Origin: Streptomyces caniscabiei
GTDB lineage: Bacteria > Actinomycetota > Actinomycetes > Streptomycetales > Streptomycetaceae
Reading direction: 5' to 3'
DNA: 64,000 bases
NCBI RefSeq assembly: GCF_014930365.1
Contig: NZ_JABXWI010000009.1
Location: 310,001 to 374,000, forward strand
Shown: positions 35,356-42,735 of the stretch, one piece after another
How the letters are laid out: the number at the start of each line of letters is the position of its first letter
Numbering within the stretch: the stretch's first letter is position 1
Position numbers and translations under genes: made by a program
Notes under the pieces: generated by a model
Told to the model about the DNA's origin: nothing
The model's input: only the letters and a program-made list of their open reading frames with translations
Database searches by the model: none

Positions 35356-35791
35356 GCTGTTCCTTAGCTGTCAGAGGGCCGCTCTTCAAGGGTTCTTCTG
35401 GGGGTTTCGCAGGGGTTCTTCTGGGGGTTCTCTAGGTGCCTGCACCGCCCCCCATCGTGTACCTCGGGGACGCAAACGTCATCTCTACCGAGAGGTAACC
35501 AAGGCGCTTACTGGCTCGACAAAGGTAGTAAAGGTATTCGATGCTCGTACCCCCGGATGGTTGCCGAATGCACAAAACGGGCAGAACGGTGTGGCGTGCG
35601 TCACGTGAGGCTGTGAATCCGCGTAGAGAGTTGCGGTGACACGGCCCGGATCGTCACCGTTTCGGCGGTCTCGAAGGCTGGGTACTTGCGCGATCCGTCC
35701 CGCCCGTGTGGACTACGGCCAATGCTTCGCGCACGCGCGTGGCTGATTCCCCAGGGGGCGACCCCACCCGAACATGATCAGGAGGCAACCC
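35356..35791. other. 436-base divergent promoter region, aceE / DUF3052 gene
   Basis: No gene is seen here. Next to aceE is a direct repeat of GGTTCTTCTGGGGGTT (about 35390-35430), probably in the aceE leader. On the minus strand a TTGTCG (-35-like) and TTACCT (-10-like, spacer 18) form a candidate aceE promoter near 35494-35523. The -10 runs into an inverted repeat, TACC-gaga-GGTA (35486-35497), and AAAGGTA is directly repeated at 35521 and 35530. These are candidate sites for a pyruvate-responsive regulator, unproven. A TTGCGC/TGGACT pair (35686-35714) may serve the rightward gene. Confidence 0.45.
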
Positions 35792-36232
35792 GTGAGCGCG
35801 ACCGCGGACCACGCGGAGGAGCGGACGAACCCTGCCGCAAGGCTGGGGTTCCAGCCCGAGCAGGTGGTCCAGGAGATCGGCTACGACGACGATGTCGACC
35901 AGGAGCTCCGCGAGTCCATCGAGGAAGTCGTAGGCAGTGAGCTCGTCGACGAGGACTACGACGACGTGGCCGATGCCGTCGTGCTGTGGTTCCGAGACGA
36001 CGACGGCGACCTGACGGATGTGCTGGTGGACGCCACCACGTACATCGAGGAAGGTGGCTCGATCCTGCTGCTGACGCCCAAGACCGGGCGCGACGGCTAT
36101 GTGGAGCCCAGCGACATTTCGGAGGCCGCGACGACTGCGGGGTTGTCCGCGTCGAAGAGTGTCAGCGTGGGCAAGGACTGGAGCGGCAGCCGGCTCGTGA
36201 CGCCGAAGGCGGCGAAGTCCGGCAAGAGGTGA
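35792..36232 (+). CDS. DUF3052 protein
   Basis: A 146-residue acidic protein of the actinobacterial DUF3052 family (PAARLGFQPEQVVQEIGYDDD start, DVADAVVLWFRDDDGDLTDVLVD middle). GTG 35792 follows an AGGAGG box by 6 bases. The N-terminal half is strongly negative. No catalytic motif or membrane segment is present; function is unknown. It is often found near aceE in streptomycetes. A family A repeat and terminator follow it. Confidence 0.88.
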   Translation: MSATADHAEERTNPAARLGFQPEQVVQEIGYDDDVDQELRESIEEVVGSELVDEDYDDVADAVVLWFRDDDGDLTDVLVDATTYIEEGGSILLLTPKTGRDGYVEPSDISEAATTAGLSASKSVSVGKDWSGSRLVTPKAAKSGKR

Positions 36233-36301
36233 CGTGACGCTGCCGCTGAGGTTCGGCAGGTTCGCCTGATAGCTCGGTGGGTTCTGCGCGACGGCGACCG
36301 C

Positions 36302-36380
36302 AGGTTCGTCGTGGCTTGTCGCGCAGTTCCCCGCGCCCCTCGAAGGTGCCCCTGCGGGGCCCTTCGAGGGGCGTCGTTTT
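36302..36380 (+). terminator. Repeat family A copy fused to an intrinsic terminator
   Basis: An inverse copy of family A (GGCTTGTCGCGCAGTTCCCCGCGCCC) runs into a hairpin: stem CCCCTCGAAGG (36336-36346) with CCTTCGAGGGG (36361-36371), with an inner GCCCC/GGGGC stem, followed by CGTCGTTTT. This is the nearest to a classic stem plus T-run terminator in the region. It would end the DUF3052 transcript before the peroxiredoxin gene. Confidence 0.75.
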
Positions 36381-36425
36381 AGGCTGGGTCACCCGAACAG
36401 TCCATGAAGGGACTCAGGTAGAAAC

Positions 36426-36884
36426 ATGTCGATCCAGGTCGGTGACAAGGCGCCCGACTTCGAACTCAGGGACAACCACGGCGCCACGGTGCGGCTGTCG
36501 GACTTCCGGGGCGAGAAGAACGTGGTGGTGCTCTTCTACCCGTTCGCGTTCACCGGGGTGTGCACGGGCGAGCTGTGCGAGCTGCGGGACAACCTGCCGA
36601 AGTTCGTCAACGACGAGGTGCAGCTGCTGGCCGTGTCGAACGACTCGATCCACACGCTGCGGGTCTTTGCCGAGCAGGAGGGTCTGGAGTACCCGCTGCT
36701 GTCGGACTTCTGGCCGCACGGCGAGGTCTCCCGGGCCTACGGCGTCTTCGACGCGGACAAGGGCTGCGCGGTGCGCGGCACGTTCATCGTCGACAAGGAG
36801 GGCCTCGTCCGCTGGTCGGTCGTCAACGCCCTCCCCGACGCCCGCGACCTGAACGAGTACCTCGCGGCCCTCGACACCCTGTGA
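36426..36884 (+). CDS. Peroxiredoxin, AhpE/BCP type
   Basis: A 152-residue AhpC/TSA-family peroxidase. The peroxidatic cysteine is Cys46 in PFAFTGVCTGELCELRD; Cys51, five residues on, is positioned like the resolving cysteine of BCP/PrxQ proteins, while the general sequence (start GDKAPDFELRD, YPFAFTGVCTGEL) resembles mycobacterial AhpE, which lacks it. It reduces hydroperoxides in the cytosol; the electron donor is unknown. It lies just upstream of the TerD cluster, which fits a general stress region. Confidence 0.92.
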   Translation: MSIQVGDKAPDFELRDNHGATVRLSDFRGEKNVVVLFYPFAFTGVCTGELCELRDNLPKFVNDEVQLLAVSNDSIHTLRVFAEQEGLEYPLLSDFWPHGEVSRAYGVFDADKGCAVRGTFIVDKEGLVRWSVVNALPDARDLNEYLAALDTL

Positions 36885-36998
36885 TTCTTCGGTTCCACAC
36901 CCTGCGGGGAACGGGAACCCGTCACTAGGATCGACACGTTGATCCGACACCAACGCAACGCAGGGGCTCCCCGCCCCTGAAACCAAACGGAGGACTTC

Positions 36999-37574
36999 GT
37001 GGGAGTCAGCCTCAGCAAGGGCGGCAACGTATCGCTGACCAAGGAGGCGCCGGGCCTGACCGCGGTCATCATCGGACTGGGGTGGGACATCCGCACCACG
37101 ACCGGTACCGACTTCGACCTGGACGCCAGTGCCCTGCTGCTGGACGCGTCGGGCAAGGTCAGCAGCGACGCCAACTTCATCTTCTTCAACAACCTGAAGA
37201 GCCCCGACGGCTCGGTCGAGCACACCGGCGACAACCTCACCGGTGAGGGCGAGGGCGACGACGAGCAGATCAAGGTCAACCTCGCGACCGTCCCGGCCGA
37301 GATCGAGAAGATCGTCTTCCCGGTCTCGATCTACGACGCCGAGAACCGTCAGCAGTCCTTCGGCCAGGTCCGCAACGCCTTCATCCGCGTGGTGAACCAG
37401 GCGGGCGAGGCGGAGATCGCCCGCTACGACCTCTCCGAGGACGCCTCCACCGAGACCGCCATGGTCTTCGGCGAGCTCTACCGGCACGGCGCCGAGTGGA
37501 AGTTCCGCGCCATCGGCCAGGGCTACGCCTCGGGCCTGCGCGGTATCGCCCAGGACTTCGGTGTGAACGTCTGA
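36999..37574 (+). CDS. terD: TerD-family stress protein 1
   Basis: A 191-residue TerD-domain protein. The calcium-binding motifs are complete: GLGWDIRT, DFDLDASALLL near residues 41-50, and FFNNLKSPDGSVEHTGDNLTGEGEGDDE near residues 63-90. GTG 36999 is preceded by GGAGGA. A TAGGAT -10-like element lies at 36926-36931. TerD proteins are cytosolic Ca-binding proteins of the tellurite/phage/colicin stress response. The second TerD gene follows after 174 bases and is close in sequence, so they arose by duplication. Confidence 0.95.
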   Translation: MGVSLSKGGNVSLTKEAPGLTAVIIGLGWDIRTTTGTDFDLDASALLLDASGKVSSDANFIFFNNLKSPDGSVEHTGDNLTGEGEGDDEQIKVNLATVPAEIEKIVFPVSIYDAENRQQSFGQVRNAFIRVVNQAGEAEIARYDLSEDASTETAMVFGELYRHGAEWKFRAIGQGYASGLRGIAQDFGVNV

Positions 37575-37748
37575 GTCGCGGGGGAGTACCCCCCTGGACT
37601 TGCCGACTCACCACACGTCCGGCGCCGCTGTCGTCACCGACGGCGGCGCCGGACGCGCTCGTACGACGGGGGCGGGCCGTCCACGCGCGTACGCACACAA
37701 CTGAACAGTTGAGCAACTGAAGCTCGAAAATCGGGGAGGACCAGCACC

Positions 37749-38324
37749 ATGGGCGTCACACTCGCCAAGGGAGGCAATGTCTCCCTCTCCAAGGCCGCGC
37801 CGAACCTCACGCACGTGTTGGTCGGGCTCGGCTGGGACGTCAGAACCACCACCGGAGCCCCTTTCGACCTCGACGCCAGCGCCTTGCTGTGCCAGGGCGG
37901 CCGGGTGCTGGGGGACGAATGGTTCGTCTTCTACAACAACCTCAAGAGCCCGGACGGCTCGGTCGAGCACACCGGCGACAACCTCACCGGTGAGGGCGAC
38001 GGCGACGACGAGTCGTTGATCATCGACCTGTCGCGGGTACCGGTCAATGTCGACAAGATCGTCTTCCCGGTCTCCATCCATGACGCCGAGAACCGCGGCC
38101 AGGCCTTCGGGCAGGTCAGCAACGCCTTCATCCGTGTGGTCAACCAGGCCGACGGCCAGGAACTCGCCCGCTACGACCTCTCCGAGGACGCCTCCACCGA
38201 GACCGCCATGATCTTCGGCGAGGTCTACCGCTACGGCGGGGAGTGGAAGTTCCGCGCGGTGGGACAGGGGTACGCGTCCGGTCTGCGGGGCATCGCCCTC
38301 GACTTCGGGGTGAACGTCTCGTAG
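37749..38324 (+). CDS. terD: TerD-family stress protein 2
   Basis: A 191-residue paralogue of the preceding protein, the same length and with the same Ca-binding blocks (GLGWDVRT, FDLDASALLCQ, FYNNLKSPDGSVEHTGDNLTGEGDGDDE). ATG 37749 has GGGGAGGA 9 bases upstream. One difference is a cysteine in DASALLCQGG where the other copy has leucine. It probably acts with the first TerD and the TerC-like membrane protein encoded next. Confidence 0.95.
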   Translation: MGVTLAKGGNVSLSKAAPNLTHVLVGLGWDVRTTTGAPFDLDASALLCQGGRVLGDEWFVFYNNLKSPDGSVEHTGDNLTGEGDGDDESLIIDLSRVPVNVDKIVFPVSIHDAENRGQAFGQVSNAFIRVVNQADGQELARYDLSEDASTETAMIFGEVYRYGGEWKFRAVGQGYASGLRGIALDFGVNVS

Positions 38325-38449
38325 CGCTATATGCGCAAAAGCCGGGGCCGTGTGGGGTGCGAGTGGTGCCCGACTAGACTTCGGGTTCAAAGTTTCGTAA
38401 AGCCGCGCGCGGCGCGGGGGAACCCCGTACACACACGATTGGGTAGCCA

Positions 38450-39595
38450 GTGGTTCTGAAAACCTTCGGCTGGTCGTTCGCGGTCACCGCGCTCGGCTTG
38501 GTAGCAGCTGTTCTCTACGACGGATGGACGGCGCTCGGGCTCGTCGCGATCCTGTGCGTCCTGGAGATCTCGCTGTCGTTCGACAACGCGGTGGTCAACG
38601 CCGGCATCGTGAAGAAGATGAATGCCTTCTGGCAGAGGATCTTCCTCACCATCGGCATCCTGATCGCCGTCTTCGGTATGCGGCTGATCTTCCCCGTCGT
38701 GATCGTCGCCATCAGCGCCAAGCTCGGGCCGATCGAGGCCGTCGACCTGGCGCTGACCGACAAGGACCAGTACCAGCAGTACGTGACCGACGCGCACCCG
38801 TCGATCGCGGCCTTCGGCGGTATGTTCCTGCTGATGATCTTCCTGGACTTCATCTTCGAGGACCGGGACATCAAGTGGCTGGGCTGGCTGGAGCGCCCGC
38901 TGTCCAAGCTCGGCAAGATCGACATGCTGTCGGCCTGCATCGCGATGATCGTCCTGCTGATCACCTCGATGACCTTCGCGACCCAGGCCCACCAGCACGG
39001 CGGCACCCATGCCGACAAGGCGCAGACGGTCCTGATCTCCGGACTCGCGGGCCTCATCACCTACCTGATCGTCGGTGGTCTCTCCGGCTACTTCGAGAAC
39101 AAGCTGGAGGAGGACGAGGAGCGCGAGCACGAGGAGGAGGAAGAGGCGGCGCGCACGGGCAAGCCGCGTTCGGCCGTCGCCCTCGCCGGCAAGGCCGCGT
39201 TCTTCATGTTCCTCTACCTGGAGGTCCTGGACGCGTCCTTCTCCTTCGACGGTGTCATCGGCGCCTTCGCCATCACCAACGACATCGTCCTGATGGCGCT
39301 CGGCCTCGGTGTCGGCGCGATGTACGTCCGGTCGCTGACCGTGTACCTGGTCCGTCAGGGCACCCTCGACGACTACGTCTACCTGGAGCACGGCGCCCAC
39401 TACGCGATCGGTGCCCTCGCCGGCATCCTGCTCGTCACCATCCAGTACGAGATCAACGAGTTCATCACCGGTTCCGTCGGTGTCATCCTGATCGCCTGGT
39501 CCTTCTGGTCCTCCGTGCGCCGCAACAAGGCGCTGGCGGCCGAAGAGGGAAAAGCTGACGCCGACGACAAGGCGGAGGTCTCCTCAGGGGTGTGA
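38450..39595 (+). CDS. TerC-like integral membrane protein (DUF475)
   Basis: A 381-residue polytopic protein of the DUF475/TerC superfamily. About nine hydrophobic segments are present. Conserved acidic residues sit within helices (LEISLSFDNAVVNAGI near residue 40 and LEVLDASFSFDGVIGAFAI near residue 260), two halves of an internal duplication typical of TerC. A highly acidic cytosolic loop (EEDEEREHEEEEEAA) lies near residues 220-234. TerC proteins are thought to bind or transport metal and to form a membrane complex with TerD proteins. Start GTG 38450; a TAGACT -10-like element is at 38375-38380. Confidence 0.92.
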   Translation: MVLKTFGWSFAVTALGLVAAVLYDGWTALGLVAILCVLEISLSFDNAVVNAGIVKKMNAFWQRIFLTIGILIAVFGMRLIFPVVIVAISAKLGPIEAVDLALTDKDQYQQYVTDAHPSIAAFGGMFLLMIFLDFIFEDRDIKWLGWLERPLSKLGKIDMLSACIAMIVLLITSMTFATQAHQHGGTHADKAQTVLISGLAGLITYLIVGGLSGYFENKLEEDEEREHEEEEEAARTGKPRSAVALAGKAAFFMFLYLEVLDASFSFDGVIGAFAITNDIVLMALGLGVGAMYVRSLTVYLVRQGTLDDYVYLEHGAHYAIGALAGILLVTIQYEINEFITGSVGVILIAWSFWSSVRRNKALAAEEGKADADDKAEVSSGV

Positions 39596-39704
39596 CCACC
39601 CGTGAGGTGAGGGCAGGCTCTGAGCGGGGCGGCCGACGAGGATGCGTCCTCGTCGGCCGCCCCGTCGGTGGTTGACGCGACGACACGGCAGGTGTGGGGC
39701 GGGC

Positions 39705-40445
39705 ATGAGTTTTCTGGACAACCTGTGGCGCGGGCGGGCCTCGGAGTACGACGCGGGCAACGCGGCGACCAACGCGATCGAGCTGACCAAGCGGCACCAG
39801 AAGGTGTCCCTCTCCAAGCAGAACGCGGCGGCCGGGCATCTGCGCGTCAACCTGTCCTGGCGGATGCGGACCTCCGACATCGGCGCGCCCAAGCGGCAGA
39901 GCGTGCTGCGCCACCCCTTCAAGGCCCTCAGGCCGGAGGAGGTGCAGGCGCACAGCCAGAGCATGGTGAACGTCGACCTCGACCTCGGCTGCCTCTACGA
40001 GCTGGCCGACGGCACCAAGGGCGTCGTCCAGCCGCTGGGCGGCTTCCTCGGCGACATCAACGAAGCGCCGTACATGCGGCTGAGCGGGGACGACCGGTTC
40101 GGCTCCGGGTCCGGCGAGACGATGTACATCAACCTGGACCACCGCGACCAGTTCAAGCGGATGCTGGTCTTCGTCTACATCTACGACCAGACGCCGGCCT
40201 TCGACCGTACGCACGCGATCGTGACGCTCTACCCGAGCAACGGGCCCCGGATCGAGATAGGCCTCGACGAGCGGCACCCGCAGGCCCGGTCGTGCGCGGT
40301 GGTGCTGATCGAGAACGTCAAGGGCGAGATCACCGTCCGCCGCGAGGTGAAGTTCGTCTACGGCTTCCAGGCGGAGCTCGACCGGCTGTACGGGTGGGGC
40401 CTGCAGTGGGGCCGGGGGTACAAGACCAAGACCGAGCAGCGCTGA
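39705..40445 (+). CDS. TerA-like tellurium-resistance protein
   Basis: A 246-residue protein with one TerD-like beta-sandwich fold preceded by a distinct 30-residue N-terminal segment (SFLDNLWRGRASEYDAGN). The LRVNLSWRMR, VNVDLDLGCLYELADGTKG and VIYDQTPAF-type blocks match TerA-like members; the calcium residues are less complete than in TerD proteins. It is likely a cytosolic partner of the TerD/TerC assembly. ATG 39705 is the only good start. Its stop is 40 bases from a convergent TerD-family gene. Confidence 0.85.
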   Translation: MSFLDNLWRGRASEYDAGNAATNAIELTKRHQKVSLSKQNAAAGHLRVNLSWRMRTSDIGAPKRQSVLRHPFKALRPEEVQAHSQSMVNVDLDLGCLYELADGTKGVVQPLGGFLGDINEAPYMRLSGDDRFGSGSGETMYINLDHRDQFKRMLVFVYIYDQTPAFDRTHAIVTLYPSNGPRIEIGLDERHPQARSCAVVLIENVKGEITVRREVKFVYGFQAELDRLYGWGLQWGRGYKTKTEQR

Positions 40446-40485
40446 CGCGGCTCCCGGCGCCCCCGGGCCCCGTACGGGGCGCCGC

Positions 40486-41313
40486 TCAGCGGCCGATGAA
40501 CTGCGGGCCCTGCGGGGGCAGGCGGAAGTTCGGGTCCAGCGCCGCCGCCGTGGGCTGGGGGTAGCCGTAGGCCGGGCCGTTGGTGGTGGCGGGGGTCGGC
40601 TGCGGCTGCGGATAGCCGTACCCCGACTGCTGGGTCGCGGCCGCCGGCGGGTAGCCGTACGCGGGCTGGGGCGGGACGCCCGTCGGGGGCTGCTCGGGGG
40701 GCAGGGGGGCCGAGACCTCCGGGGCCGGGGTCTGGGTCGTGGCGGTCTCGTCGGCCGCCGCGGCCGCCTCCGACTCGTCGACCGAGATGCCGAAGTCCAC
40801 GGCGAGGCCCTGGAGGCCGTTGGTGTAGCCCTCGCCCAGGGCCCGGAACTTCCAGCCGCCGCCCCGGCGGTACAGCTCGCCGCAGATGAGCGCGGTCTCG
40901 TCGCCGGTCTCGGGCTTGATGTCGAAGTACGCCAGCGGTTCGGCGTCGGACACGGTGGCGTCGTACAGCAGGATGCGCAGGGAGCGTACGCGGTCGAAGG
41001 AGACGCCCTCGGCGGAGGCCACGAGCAGAATCTGGCTGATGGCCGACTCGACACCGGCCAGGTCGGTCTGGATGGTGTCCGTGAGGCCTTCGGCCACCCG
41101 CTTCTGGCCGAGTCGCCACACCTTGCCGGAGGGGTGGCGTGGCTGGTTGTAGAAGACGAAGTCCTCGTCGGACCGTACGCGGCCGTCGGGACCGAGGAGC
41201 AGCGCCGAGGCGTCGACCACCGGGACGCCCTGTCCGGGCGCCCAGCGCAGCACGGCGCGGACCGCCGTGGCTTCGATCGGGACGTTCGACCCCTTCAGCA
41301 TCGCGTGCGTCAT
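40486..41313 (-). CDS. TerD-domain protein with Tyr/Pro-rich C-terminal tail
   Basis: A 275-residue protein. Residues 1-180 are a divergent TerD domain (VDASALLLGPDGRVRSDEDFVFYNQ; ETGDETALICGELYRRGGGWKFRALGEGY) without the long acidic TGDNLTG loop of the TerD copies. Residues 185-275 are a low-complexity tail rich in Pro, Ala, Gln and Tyr with repeated YGYP units and a QFIGR end. Such tails often mediate protein contacts or phase-separation-like assembly; that is inference. It is the only leftward gene of the cluster and is divergent from the aldolase gene. Confidence 0.88.
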   Translation of the reverse strand: MTHAMLKGSNVPIEATAVRAVLRWAPGQGVPVVDASALLLGPDGRVRSDEDFVFYNQPRHPSGKVWRLGQKRVAEGLTDTIQTDLAGVESAISQILLVASAEGVSFDRVRSLRILLYDATVSDAEPLAYFDIKPETGDETALICGELYRRGGGWKFRALGEGYTNGLQGLAVDFGISVDESEAAAAADETATTQTPAPEVSAPLPPEQPPTGVPPQPAYGYPPAAATQQSGYGYPQPQPTPATTNGPAYGYPQPTAAALDPNFRLPPQGPQFIGR

Positions 41314-41423
41314 GCGGTCATCCTGCCCTCTCGGTCCTGATCACGACAACGCGGGGGCGGCGAACCGCCGGTGAAACCGTCGAGCGCCGGACACGGCCGG
41401 GTTACCAGAACTTCACGCTCGGC

Positions 41424-41455
41424 GGGAACTGATGTCACACATTTGTACGTACTAT
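41424..41455 (+). promoter_or_regulatory. Candidate promoter for the aldolase-PRTase-HAD operon
   Basis: GGGAAC (41424-41429) lies 18 bases before CGTAC, and TACTAT (41450-41455) is a good -10-like element overlapping a GTACGTAC palindrome (41445-41452). The first pair resembles an ECF-type (stress sigma factor) promoter, the second a vegetative -10. Either would start transcription about 40 bases before the ATG. The sigma factor is not determined. Confidence 0.35.
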
Positions 41456-41503
41456 TACCGGCCACGATCGTGACCGGAAGCCGAGCAGCCACGGGGGAAC
41501 CAC

Positions 41504-42670
41504 ATGCGTCATTTCGGGCACATCGCCCCTGAGCAGCGGCAACGTCTCTTCTACCGCGAGCCCATGGCCTTCGACGCCGACTCCCCGGCCCGGGTCCTCG
41601 CCGCCGCGCTCGGCGCCACGCTCTACAGCCCGGCGACCCGCGAGCGGCTCGCCGACGACATCGTCAAGCAGGCCGGGCGCGGGGTGGTCTCCATGGTGCT
41701 GTGCCTGGAGGACTCCATCGACGACGCGGAGGTCGTGGACGCCGAGGAGAACCTCGTCCGGCAGTTCGCCGACCTCACCGGACGGACGGACGTCGAGCTT
41801 CCGCTGCTCTTCATCCGGGTCCGCTTCCCCGAGCAGATACCCGACCTGGTCCACCGCTTCGGCCCGGCCGTGCGGCTGCTGTCCGGTTTCGTGTTCCCCA
41901 AGTTCACCGAGGAACGGGGCGTGGCCTTCCTGGAGGCGCTCACCGCCGCCGAGGCCGCGAGCGGACGGCGGCTCTTCGGGATGCCGGTCCTCGAGTCGCC
42001 CGAGCTGATGTACAGGGAGACGCGCGTAGAGGCGCTCCAGGGCATCGCCCACACCGTCGACAAGTACCGCGACCGGGTCCTCGCGCTGCGCCTCGGCGTC
42101 ACCGACTTCTGCTCCTCCTACGCGCTGCGCCGGCCACCGGACATGACCGCCTACGACGTCCAGATCGTCGCCTCCGTGATCGCGGACGTGGTGAACGTGC
42201 TGGGGCGCGCCGACGGCACCGGGTTCACGGTGACCGGGCCGGTGTGGGAGTACTTCCGGGTCCAGGAGCGCATGTTCAAGCCACAGCTGCGCTCCAGCCC
42301 CTTCCTGGCGAACCGGGCCGTGGAGCTGCGCGAGTCGCTGATCGAGCACGCGCTGGACGGTCTGCTGCGCGAGATCTCCCTCGACCAGGCCAACGGGCTG
42401 CTCGGCAAGACCTGCATCCATCCCTCGCACGTCCTGCCGGTGCACGCGCTGTCCGTGGTCAGCCACGAGGAGTTCGGCGACGCCCAGGACATCGTGCGGC
42501 CCGACCGGAACGGGGGCGGGGTCCTGCGCTCGGCCTCCCGCAACAAGATGAACGAGGTCAAGCCGCACCGCGCCTGGGCGGAAAGGGTTCTGCAGCGCGC
42601 CGAGGTGTTCGGTGTCGCCAACGAGGACATCGGGTTCGTGGACCTGCTGGCCGCGGGTCTGCCCGACTGA
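41504..42670 (+). CDS. HpcH/HpaI aldolase / citrate-lyase-beta-like protein of the Ter cluster
   Basis: A 388-residue protein of the HpcH/HpaI aldolase superfamily. The TIM-barrel signatures are VVSMVLCLEDSIDD near residue 65 (acidic metal ligand and substrate site), LLFIRVRFPEQI (substrate-binding Arg) and SGFVFPKFTE near residue 130. Family enzymes make or cleave C-C bonds of oxo-acids or acyl-CoA with Mg. In Ter clusters this gene recurs beside phosphoribosyltransferases and is thought to act on a small-molecule pathway. The next gene starts 66 bases on, so it is in one operon with the PRTase fusion and HAD genes. Confidence 0.85.
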   Translation: MRHFGHIAPEQRQRLFYREPMAFDADSPARVLAAALGATLYSPATRERLADDIVKQAGRGVVSMVLCLEDSIDDAEVVDAEENLVRQFADLTGRTDVELPLLFIRVRFPEQIPDLVHRFGPAVRLLSGFVFPKFTEERGVAFLEALTAAEAASGRRLFGMPVLESPELMYRETRVEALQGIAHTVDKYRDRVLALRLGVTDFCSSYALRRPPDMTAYDVQIVASVIADVVNVLGRADGTGFTVTGPVWEYFRVQERMFKPQLRSSPFLANRAVELRESLIEHALDGLLREISLDQANGLLGKTCIHPSHVLPVHALSVVSHEEFGDAQDIVRPDRNGGGVLRSASRNKMNEVKPHRAWAERVLQRAEVFGVANEDIGFVDLLAAGLPD

Positions 42671-42735
42671 CCGGCCATCCATTGCCGTCGGCCTGCCCGA
42701 CCGACCATCCACTCGCCGTACCGACAAAGGAATCG

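Noticed and set aside
35321..35608. A 95-codon plus-strand frame across the aceE start
   Set aside because: It overlaps the aceE 5' end and promoter, has no ribosome site and no protein-like composition.
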